A stretch of DNA of 27,483 nucleotides from a virus, in IMG/VR virus record IMGVR_UViG_3300032516_000151, positions 1 through 27,483 of that record; one strand, 5' to 3'. A program made the translations under genes and the position numbers. Below the pieces are notes generated by a model. It was given only the letters and a program-made list of their open reading frames with translations. It had not been told where the DNA came from and ran no database searches. Below, piece after piece: positions 21,570 through 27,483 of the stretch (positions within the stretch are counted from its first letter, which is position 1; every line of letters starts with the position of its first letter).

Positions 21570-23813
21570 TCAAAAGTGCTCTTGGGTATGGTTAAGTGCC
21601 GCGCGTCGGGAACGACCGGCCTCTACGATCTGGCCGTAGACTTGCGGCGGTAGATGCACGCTGGACGTTAGGTTGCGGACGCTGCGGCCGATGGCATCGA
21701 GCCGCTCGTTGTTTGGCGCAGCGCTGATGTCCGCCTTGAGTCGCTGCACCAATTCCGCCGGATTCTTGCGGGCGGAAATGACCAGCGAGGCGTCATGGGC
21801 GCTGCGTATCCAGTCGCAGCGGACACCGCGCAGCGCCCACAATTGTTTCGACGAGGGGCCGCGCGGCTTCCACTCCTCGATCCGATTAGTATGTGCGATC
21901 TCTTCGAGCGGTATCCCGCGCTGCAACTGGTCGATGATCCGCCCTGCCTGTTTCTTCGAGAGGCGACAATTAAATATGGCGAGTCCGAGGAAGGCCATCA
22001 TGTGGTACTGACGATCGGTGGCCATGGTCGAATCGACATTGGCACCCGCGCCCGTCTCGTGCGTTGTGTAGCGCACCTGCGCGTCGGCCTTGGCGCGGCG
22101 CTTGGCTAGTTCCTTCGCGTGAAGCTCCGCGGCAATCCGCTCCTGACGAACGCGCTCTTTGCGTTCCGCATCCTCCCGCTTGGCTTGCGCGATAGCCTCA
22201 TCGACCCCCATCTCTTCCTTTGTGCCTGCTTCCGCAAGAATCTGCTCGGCACGATGGCTGACTTCATCCGGCAGGCCGTCGGCGTAGATTTGCACGGTGC
22301 TGGCGCAGTCGGCCAAGCCAGTGATGCCGACCAGATCGACGATAAGTGCGGCCGGCTTCTCGCTGTTGGCAATCGCCTCCAACCGCTCCTCGCGCGTCAT
22401 GTCTGCGTGCAATAGCCCACGTAGCGGCCGACACGCCCGGCCTTTCATCTGCTCGGCGAGCGAAGATGCCTTCTTGCTTACCGGCCGGAACACCGCTACG
22501 CAACTCAAATCAGGATCGTTGTAGCCTTCGCGACAAAGGCCGCAGACTGAGAGGAATTGGAACTGGCCACTTTGGTGCTCACGATAGACCTGCTTGCGGT
22601 CAACGTAGGGCGTGGTGCCGTCGATCTCCTGTGCCTGGTCGGGTACCTTGTCGATGTCAGCGACCTCGATCATCCGGCCGCACACCGGACACGTCGCGCC
22701 GTCGCCAATCAAGAGCGTCGGAAACCATTTCGCGGCCCCACAAATACAAACGGCTCGGCTGCGGGCGTTGATGTATCTTGCCACGTCCTTCGCCATCTGC
22801 ACGCCTGGCGAAAAGATCAGTGTGCGGCGGTCCTCTACCATGTCCAGCAACGGTGCCACCAACGCGGCAAGCTGTTCCTCGGTGCCAAGTTGCCGCTCAA
22901 GCTCCCCTTCGTCGAAATCCCCAGCTACCTTCTTCAGTTGCGCAAAATCCACGCCCTCGACTTCGATGTAGCGTTGGACGTACGGCACAGCCCACCCATC
23001 CCTGACGCCGGATGGATGATCGGGCTTGTAGAGCGGGTAATCGAGCGCGATGCCCGGAAACATCTTGTCCCCGAGGCTTTTGCCATCTCCGCGTTTCGGC
23101 GTGGCGGTCGTGCCGATCCAGCGGCTTTCAGGATTCTGGTCGAACCAGTCGATGATGTGGCCAACGCTCTTGAGGTGGTACGCATGTCGGTGGGCTTCGT
23201 CAAAAACCACTACCCAATGGTAGTGCCAATCGAACTTGTGGAGCCGGCTCCATGCGCCGTTGGCGGCCTCTGGCATCATGCAGAGCCGTGCGATCTCGTC
23301 GCGCACGTCCTGCGGTTCGATCTTCTCTTTCTTCAGCAGTGCCAGGAAGCGTTCGACAACCCGCTTCGGCGCGCAGGCAGGATCGTTGATGCCATACGCC
23401 CGTAGCGCCGCAATCTGGTCTTCTGTGGGCGGCGTGGCACGCAACAGGGACGCGCGGCTGGCAACGATGATATCGGGCATGTGGCCGGCCGCGAAGTCGT
23501 TGTTACGGTCGCCCATTTCGATGGTGGGCGACGCGCCCAAGAACTGCTCGATCTCTTCGGCGTACTGATCTACCAACTGTGTCTCATAACTTACTACCAT
23601 TGCGCGATGGTCGGTGGATCGCTGTAGCCAGGTATCGATCGCCAGGCATCCAGATACCGTCTTCCCGCAGCCGGTAAATCCGCGGATCATCACGCCGCGC
23701 GTTCCTTGCTCGAACAATTCTAGTGTGCTATCGTGCGCCGTGACCTGGTAGTCGCGCGGGATGATCCCCGCGCGGCTCCTCGGCGATTCGGTTTCAAACA
23801 GCGGCAGGTTCAT
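21570..23813 (-). CDS. SF2 (DEAH) helicase with cysteine-rich insert
   Basis: A 747-residue protein. Helicase motifs in order: PRDYQVTAHD (19-28, Q-like), Walker A GFTGCGKT (45-52), FDEAH (204-208), GTTATPKRGDGK (235-245, motif III), TLIFSPGVQMA (331-341, motif IV) and QMKGRACRP (455-463, motif VI). This is the type III restriction/RecG-like ATPase layout used by phage replication helicases. Inside RecA domain 2, CICG (356-359) and CPVC (375-378), with CGLC (424-427), form a probable zinc ribbon. A charged coiled coil follows (about 530-580). The C-terminal ~180 residues are unassigned. The ATG at 23813 overlaps the ParB stop (ATGA). Confidence 0.88.
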   Translation of the reverse strand: MNLPLFETESPRSRAGIIPRDYQVTAHDSTLELFEQGTRGVMIRGFTGCGKTVSGCLAIDTWLQRSTDHRAMVVSYETQLVDQYAEEIEQFLGASPTIEMGDRNNDFAAGHMPDIIVASRASLLRATPPTEDQIAALRAYGINDPACAPKRVVERFLALLKKEKIEPQDVRDEIARLCMMPEAANGAWSRLHKFDWHYHWVVVFDEAHRHAYHLKSVGHIIDWFDQNPESRWIGTTATPKRGDGKSLGDKMFPGIALDYPLYKPDHPSGVRDGWAVPYVQRYIEVEGVDFAQLKKVAGDFDEGELERQLGTEEQLAALVAPLLDMVEDRRTLIFSPGVQMAKDVARYINARSRAVCICGAAKWFPTLLIGDGATCPVCGRMIEVADIDKVPDQAQEIDGTTPYVDRKQVYREHQSGQFQFLSVCGLCREGYNDPDLSCVAVFRPVSKKASSLAEQMKGRACRPLRGLLHADMTREERLEAIANSEKPAALIVDLVGITGLADCASTVQIYADGLPDEVSHRAEQILAEAGTKEEMGVDEAIAQAKREDAERKERVRQERIAAELHAKELAKRRAKADAQVRYTTHETGAGANVDSTMATDRQYHMMAFLGLAIFNCRLSKKQAGRIIDQLQRGIPLEEIAHTNRIEEWKPRGPSSKQLWALRGVRCDWIRSAHDASLVISARKNPAELVQRLKADISAAPNNERLDAIGRSVRNLTSSVHLPPQVYGQIVEAGRSRRAALNHTQEHF

Positions 23814-25120
23814 TGCATTTGATCCAGGGCGTACCGCGTGACGCGGCCGGTGCGCAGGCACTTCGCGCAAGCCGTCCCTTCGCACTTCGGGCACTCTTTG
23901 ACACACTTGCAGGTCCGCAGCATTTCGCAGGCGTCTTTGATCTTCTGCATCGCCCCATCGCGGCGGTTCATGTGCCGCAGCCAAGGGTCGTCCGGCATGT
24001 TCTCATGCGCGAACGTCGTCAATCGCCGGCAGAAGGATTCGATGGCCGAGTTGTTCCGCGCCATGACGGCGGCCGTGGTGTCGTCCTCCTCCGCGTCCGC
24101 CTCCGTGATCTCCTTGGGCGAAACAAGCTCCTTTGCTGCCTTGCGGCGTTCCTTTGACGGCGCCCGCTCGATTCTCTTGAGGTCGGCCTTCGATTGCTCG
24201 GCCAGCGCCGGCACGTCCTTCTTATCGATCTGGCCGGCGAGAGCGGCGGCGGCGAGTTCCGGCGACTTCTCGATGAGGGCATCGACCGATTCGGCGAATG
24301 CCGCATCGTTGCGGATGGTGCGCGCGCTAACGCCGGTTTCTGCCGCAATGTTCTCTTCCGTTTTGGAGTGGCAACTGTTGCCACTCCGTACTGAAGAGGG
24401 GGTGTGCGCGCTATCGGCCGTAAGGGAGTGGCAACTGTTGCCACTCCGTACTGAAGAGGGGGTGGCGGTTTGGCCGCCGTGCGGCTGCTTCCGCTCGTGA
24501 TAGAGCTTTCCGCGGAGATATGCCTTTCGCTCCTCGGTCGCGTTCCGCCGGCCGAGTTGGGTGCGGGCGATCCACGCCTGCGCGTCGGCCCGATTGTCGA
24601 AATGCAGAGCCTTGGTGGTGAAAGGAATGCCTTCGGCCGTGCAAATGTCGTAGCGGTTGTAGCCGTCAAGAATCGTGTCGTCGTGGTTCGCCCATGTGAT
24701 GATCGGGTCGCGGCACCCTTCGTTGATCAACAGTTCGCGTAGGTGGCCGCGTTCCTCTTCCGTGAGCGGGCCATTCAGGGATGAGAATTCACGATCGATC
24801 GTCAACTCGCGCTGCGCCATGTTTGCCGTGCTCCTTTCGATGCAATCCATTAACCTGCCGACGTAGACTCCATCCGACTCGACTCCCGCGATGATTTTGC
24901 GGAGCGCCCTGATAACATGGCACCGCTTGATGATCGTCCGCGGCTTGGGATACTTTCTGCGCCGCTGCTCGAATTGCGCACAGAACTTGCGATACCACTC
25001 GGAGTTGACCGACACGGGCACGCGGATGTACCCGCCCTGGTTCGATGGGCACTTACAGACTTCAAGCCATCCGCTTTCGAGTTCTTCAAGTAGTTGGCTA
25101 GCGTGCGCTGCATAGCTCAT
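23810..25120 (-). CDS. ParB-like nuclease/HTH protein with N-terminal extension
   Basis: A 436-residue protein. Residues 1-100 are an unassigned domain (CKCPSN, many Arg/Lys). From Met101 a ParB N-terminal domain begins: LTEEERGHLRELLINEGCRD, then ILDGYNRYDI, matching the ParB 'DGhhR' box as DGYNR. Residues 190-252 are a linker with a duplicated TPSSVRSGNSCHS; 254-285 (EENIAAETGVSARTIRNDAA) is a helix-turn-helix. The C-terminus has a cysteine cluster (CKCVKECPKCEG, CAKC), probably zinc-binding. Phage proteins of this type act as DNA-binding regulators or partition-like factors. The ATG at 25120 overlaps the upstream stop (ATGA); an internal start at 24820 is plausible. Confidence 0.8.
   Translation of the reverse strand: MSYAAHASQLLEELESGWLEVCKCPSNQGGYIRVPVSVNSEWYRKFCAQFEQRRRKYPKPRTIIKRCHVIRALRKIIAGVESDGVYVGRLMDCIERSTANMAQRELTIDREFSSLNGPLTEEERGHLRELLINEGCRDPIITWANHDDTILDGYNRYDICTAEGIPFTTKALHFDNRADAQAWIARTQLGRRNATEERKAYLRGKLYHERKQPHGGQTATPSSVRSGNSCHSLTADSAHTPSSVRSGNSCHSKTEENIAAETGVSARTIRNDAAFAESVDALIEKSPELAAAALAGQIDKKDVPALAEQSKADLKRIERAPSKERRKAAKELVSPKEITEADAEEDDTTAAVMARNNSAIESFCRRLTTFAHENMPDDPWLRHMNRRDGAMQKIKDACEMLRTCKCVKECPKCEGTACAKCLRTGRVTRYALDQMQ
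24365..24404. repeat. 40-bp palindromic repeat inside the ParB-like gene, copy A
   Basis: Identical to 24425-24464 over 40 bases. It contains a perfect odd palindrome: arms GAGTGGCAAC and GTTGCCACTC around a single central T. On the minus strand it encodes the second TPSSVRSGNSCHS of the ParB linker. The copies are 60 bases apart, exactly 20 codons, so the reading frame is kept. It is a possible ParB binding site or in-frame palindromic insertion. Confidence 0.95.
24425..24464. repeat. 40-bp palindromic repeat inside the ParB-like gene, copy B
   Basis: Exact partner of copy A, with the same 21-base palindrome at its 5' end. It encodes the first TPSSVRSGNSCHS of the linker. The 20 bases between the copies are not repeated. 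The duplication lies exactly between the ParB catalytic-like domain and the helix-turn-helix, in a region that needs no fixed fold. Confidence 0.95.
24831..24837 (-). promoter_or_regulatory. Internal ribosome binding site in the ParB-like gene
   Basis: AAAGGAG on the minus strand lies 10 bases before an in-frame ATG at 24820 (residue 101), which opens exactly at the ParB domain (MAQRELTIDREF). Translation from here would yield a 336-residue ParB without the N-terminal extension. It may be a second product, or the mark of two genes fused by loss of a stop codon. Confidence 0.55.
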
Positions 25121-25971
25121 CCGTGTTCGCCTGGAGCGTCCGCATGGGAACGTAATTGCGCGTCCAGCCATGCGGCCAACTCACCGTCCGTGTTCATGCG
25201 CTTGATGTCGGTGGCAGCGCCGTCGAGCTTCGCGTGTGGCACGCCCCGCGCTGCGAAACGCTCGAACGCCCGGCGCAGGATGATCTTGTCCCCGGAATGC
25301 TCCGTGATGTAGGTCAAGAAATCCGTAAGCAATTTGCTGCGATCAAGCTCGGACATGTTCGCCCATTGATCGGGTGGCGGTGGTGGTGGTGGCGGAGTGC
25401 TGGAGGCGGGAGGCGGCGCGGATGCTTGGTCCTTGCGCTTCTGGGGCGGCCGGGTGGCGACGGGCTTGGCCTCCGGATCTTGCTGTCCGCTCTCGGAGTT
25501 GCCATCATCGTCGTGTTCGCTGGCTAACTGCAACAGCGCACCATAAGCGTAGCGGCGTAGATACGTGGCGCACGCACCTAGCCCTTGAATGTCGTTCTTT
25601 GCCGGCATGGCGGCCAGCGTTGTCTCGATCCACTGGCCAGAGGCGTGCGCCAGCAAGGTCACAACAACTACCTCTCCCTCATCGCTGCGGCCGATGGGCT
25701 GGAACACATGCAAGGCGTTGCTGGCCAGGGCATCGCGGCTGACTTCATGTAGGCTTGCTAGGTCGGCATACTCCGACCTGAAGAATAGGTTCTTGCAGTT
25801 GCGCTTCGGTGTTTCCATCATGCCGCGGGCTTTGGCCATCGCGCCGACCAAATCGTTAATGGCTTCGGAGCGACGAACCACGGCGGCGCACGGCGTGCGC
25901 GGTCGGTCCTGGGGATCGTTATCCGGCCCTAGATCGCCTTCCATTTCATTTTCATTCTGAAAGCTGCTCAT
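25117..25971 (-). CDS. ERF-family single-strand annealing protein
   Basis: A 284-residue recombinase that anneals complementary single strands in phage recombination. Residues about 34-158 are the ERF domain: FFRSEYADLASLHEVSRDAL (63-82), VVVVTLLAHASGQWIETTLA (101-120) and NDIQGLGACATYLRRYAYGA with ALLQLASEHDDDGN (to 158), the family's most conserved block. The C-terminal 125 residues are a Pro-rich linker and an acidic/helical end, likely to contact SSB or partners. The start ATG 25971 has a strong GGAGGAG 5 bases upstream and overlaps the preceding acidic peptide by 20 bases. Upstream in-frame codons are rejected. It is coupled to the ParB gene (ATGA). Confidence 0.92.
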   Translation of the reverse strand: MSSFQNENEMEGDLGPDNDPQDRPRTPCAAVVRRSEAINDLVGAMAKARGMMETPKRNCKNLFFRSEYADLASLHEVSRDALASNALHVFQPIGRSDEGEVVVVTLLAHASGQWIETTLAAMPAKNDIQGLGACATYLRRYAYGALLQLASEHDDDGNSESGQQDPEAKPVATRPPQKRKDQASAPPPASSTPPPPPPPPDQWANMSELDRSKLLTDFLTYITEHSGDKIILRRAFERFAARGVPHAKLDGAATDIKRMNTDGELAAWLDAQLRSHADAPGEHG

Positions 25972-26080
25972 CACTCTCCTCCGGGTCTGTATCGTCCGTA
26001 TCGTGGGGATCATCGGCGCGGCGAAACTCCCGCTGGACCTCGGGGCCATCCTCGGGCTCCAAGTACGGTGAGTCGTCCAT
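25952..26080 (-). CDS. Highly acidic 42-residue protein
   Basis: This peptide has 18 Asp/Glu and only 3 Arg/Lys in 42 residues (net about -15), with a run of Asp in the second half (RADDPHDTDDTDPEESDE). The ATG at 26080 is chosen because GGAGG lies 7 bases upstream; the ATG at 26086 is only one base from it. It overlaps the annealing-protein start by 20 bases. Such peptides may mimic DNA or bind basic surfaces of recombination or restriction proteins; this is inference. It could also be a translational leader for the gene that follows. Confidence 0.6.
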   Translation of the reverse strand: MDDSPYLEPEDGPEVQREFRRADDPHDTDDTDPEESDEQLSE

Positions 26081-26082
26081 CG

Positions 26083-26466
26083 TCATCCCTCCAAAAAAGT
26101 TCGCCATTCCGCGCCGCACTCGTAACACTTCCACAAGAGGAAATGGCTGTCGCTGTAGCCGATCCAATCCTCTTCTAGGTGGGCGTGCTCCGCGTGTTCG
26201 CATGGTTGGCGATGTGATAAGCGCTTCCACCACCAGGGCTGCCTCGGCCGGTGGAAGAACTCGCGAAAATTGTGGCCCTCGTCATCGTCGCCAATGTCGT
26301 CAGCGTAGATGACGCGCGTGGGTTCCGGTTTCACTGGCCGTGGGGCCGGTGGCGGCTTGGTGGGATCGAGCTTGGGTAGGCGTAGCGCCGCGACGGCTTC
26401 CATGCCGCGGACGTCGTCGGCCTGGTACTGGGGATCTGAAAATCTATCATAGGGCCGTCGCATCAT
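26083..26466 (-). CDS. Unknown protein with C-terminal zinc-ribbon-like motif
   Basis: A 127-residue protein. The N-terminal 60 residues are basic and Pro-rich; residues 62-90 contain DDIGDDDEG then REFFHRPRQPWWWKRLSHRQ. The C-terminus (CEHAEHAH ... LLWKCYECGAEWRTF) has a Cys/His cluster with CYEC, resembling a small zinc ribbon as seen in phage host-takeover proteins. GGAGCAGGG precedes the paired ATG codons at 26466/26463, which overlap the upstream stop. Family not recognised. Confidence 0.65.
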   Translation of the reverse strand: MMRRPYDRFSDPQYQADDVRGMEAVAALRLPKLDPTKPPPAPRPVKPEPTRVIYADDIGDDDEGHNFREFFHRPRQPWWWKRLSHRQPCEHAEHAHLEEDWIGYSDSHFLLWKCYECGAEWRTFLEG

Positions 26467-26843
26467 CCCTGCTCCGTCGCTGCCAGTTCCCGAAGCGTGG
26501 CCGCCTCAGTTTCCAATTGCTCGGCGAACCGCAGCATCGCCGCCTTGCGAGGGTTCGGCACGTCTTTCAACGCGAAATGCCAAAACTGCGGCGTCTGTAG
26601 GAAGGCAAACGCCCGACCGTTGGCGCGCGGCATGTGCACCTGGAGTGTGAGGTGGTACCGGAGGTCTTCGCTTTGAGCATAGCTGCCAAGATCAATCGCG
26701 TCGTACTCCTCCTCCGCTTGCGCTGGCTCGGAGATCCGGTGCCACAGCGGCAGCTCCGCGAAGTCACGCTCGACAGTTTCTGCAGCCGGCATCTCGCCAG
26801 TAGGCTCGGTCGCTTGGCTGTACTCTCGTCCTGCCTCAGTCAT
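26463..26843 (-). CDS. Unknown protein
   Basis: A 126-residue, acidic N-terminal half (EMPAAETVERDFAELPLWHR) followed by a more ordered part with strands (LRYHLTLQVHMPRANGRAFA) and a C-terminal helix (MLRFAEQLETEAATLREL). AAGGAG lies 7 bases before the ATG at 26843, which overlaps the end of csrA by 8 bases. Coupling to csrA suggests it belongs to the same early operon. No motif identifies a function. Confidence 0.65.
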   Translation of the reverse strand: MTEAGREYSQATEPTGEMPAAETVERDFAELPLWHRISEPAQAEEEYDAIDLGSYAQSEDLRYHLTLQVHMPRANGRAFAFLQTPQFWHFALKDVPNPRKAAMLRFAEQLETEAATLRELAATEQG

Positions 26844-27024
26844 TGCTTTGCTCCTTGTAGATGGATATTCCTACAGGGGTCTCGGTTATCAATTCAGTCC
26901 GCAACACCTTGACGCCGACGGGCGCATCGACGCCGATTTTGACCTTGCCGCCGCTGAGAATCTCAACGTAAATGTCGTCGCCGATGCGAATCGCCTTTCC
27001 CTTGCGAAGTGTGAGTACCAGCAT
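26836..27024 (-). CDS. csrA: CsrA/RsmA-family RNA-binding regulator
   Basis: A 62-residue protein of exactly CsrA length. It starts MLVLTLRKGKAIRIGDDIYV, with the family pattern 'MLvL-rk-ge-i-IGddI-v', then KVKIGVDAPVGVKVLRTEL, whose 'v-iGi-AP--v-v-R-E' includes the RNA-contacting Arg42 and Glu44. The homodimer binds GGA motifs in hairpin loops or leaders and represses or stabilises mRNAs. Divergences are Thr5-Leu6 in place of the usual Ser-Arg and a shortened loop around SGGK. GGAGGG precedes the ATG at 27024. It may control host carbon or motility genes or the phage's own leaders. Confidence 0.92.
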   Translation of the reverse strand: MLVLTLRKGKAIRIGDDIYVEILSGGKVKIGVDAPVGVKVLRTELITETPVGISIYKEQSND

Positions 27025-27132
27025 GGTTCCCTCCGTGTTTTGCGGGCCGCTGACCTCCTGCCCACGACCCGAGTATTCCTGCAATGCCGCGTCCTGCGGC
27101 TCCCTCACCCGTCGCGTCGTGCGTCAGGCGTC

Positions 27133-27483
27133 CTAATCGCGTGTGCGCTGCTCGCGATCTTCGGCATCGAGGTTCCTTTGATACACCACCGCGATGGTCA
27201 TGTCGCCGCGGTAATGGTGGTTGCCGTGTTCGGGGTGCAGCAGATCGGCTCGCCCTCCTTGTGTGCAGCAAAACACGGGACCGATGTACGAGGTCTTCGG
27301 CGTGTTGCCCGAGCACACCGTGGCAATGGCGCGCGCTACTTCTGCCAAATTGCAATCGAACGCGCGTCCGGTGTGCAAGATGTGGCGGCTGCCTTGTGTG
27401 CTACCTTCGGCAAGCTGGCGCGCCGCGCGCGGTCTGGCGGATTTCGGCAGCATCTCAATGCGCACCAAAATCAAGTCGCCCTG
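27133..27483 (-). CDS. Unknown protein, 5' end outside the window
   Basis: The reading frame is open to the window edge (first visible residues QGDLILVRIEMLPKSARP), so the true start lies to the right. At least 116 residues are visible. The arrangement resembles a small phage/integron-type family with 'GD-----e-lP--a---LAEGe-TGHaH' near the N-terminus and 'HPEHG ... YQRNLD' near the end: here QLAEGSTQGSRHILH and LLHPEHGNHHY. I know of no assigned function. The 108 bases between its stop and csrA contain no gene. Confidence 0.7.
   Translation of the reverse strand, partial: QGDLILVRIEMLPKSARPRAARQLAEGSTQGSRHILHTGRAFDCNLAEVARAIATVCSGNTPKTSYIGPVFCCTQGGRADLLHPEHGNHHYRGDMTIAVVYQRNLDAEDREQRTRD

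Noticed and set aside
22557-23405. 282-codon plus-strand frame opposite the helicase
   Set aside because: No recognisable domain; the helicase motifs on the other strand explain the openness.
24365-24464. CRISPR-like array
   Set aside because: Only two copies, a 20-base spacer, inside a coding frame, and no cas genes nearby.

Overview
The window looks like the left-reading half of a tailed dsDNA phage (Caudoviricetes) genome or prophage. All credible genes are on the minus strand and packed with ATGA or TAATG start/stop overlaps, so transcription runs from base 27483 towards base 1. No integrase, tRNA, rRNA or CRISPR array was seen. A planctomycete host (Pirellulales-like) is my inference, resting on the G+C-rich composition, the CsrA homologue, and small-protein families I associate with planctomycete phages and genomes. 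I could not test this by search.

In transcription order the right arm is the early or replication region. It holds a 5'-truncated small protein (27133-27483), CsrA (26836-27024), three small unknown proteins, an ERF-family single-strand annealing protein (25117-25971), a ParB/HTH protein (23810-25120) and a DEAH helicase with a cysteine-rich insert (21570-23813). After small genes and a gene-poor stretch (20894-21334) comes a nucleic-acid cluster: an HNH-type protein, a short methylase-like remnant, an ASCH-like phage protein and a DUF1064-type PD-(D/E)xK nuclease. Two likely regulators follow: a LuxR-type HTH protein with an N-terminal cysteine cluster (18038-18403) and a stand-alone protein resembling the RNA polymerase alpha C-terminal domain (17586-17936). 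Two 46-bp direct repeats flank the latter.

The middle (13.4-17.4 kb) is an envelope-directed block. It encodes a permuted papain-fold peptidase, a membrane-anchored trypsin-like serine protease with a second membrane span, a membrane-anchored thioredoxin-fold protein with a CxxC site, a coiled-coil tail-anchored protein, and a 30-residue membrane peptide that is translationally coupled to it. I propose this as a lysis or wall-remodelling module adapted to a disulfide-rich, protein-rich envelope. That idea is speculative but it is the most interesting one in the window.

The left arm is the head module: a repeat-rich beta-structured protein (11796-13007), two small proteins, putative small terminase, large terminase, portal, prohead protease/scaffold, a decoration-like protein, the putative major capsid protein and a following connector-region protein. 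Between portal and protease sits a four-gene glycosyltransferase cassette (4185-7210), preceded by a 69-residue unknown. It is followed by a candidate promoter and a terminator-like hairpin. The cassette could glycosylate virion proteins. The tail genes presumably lie beyond base 1.
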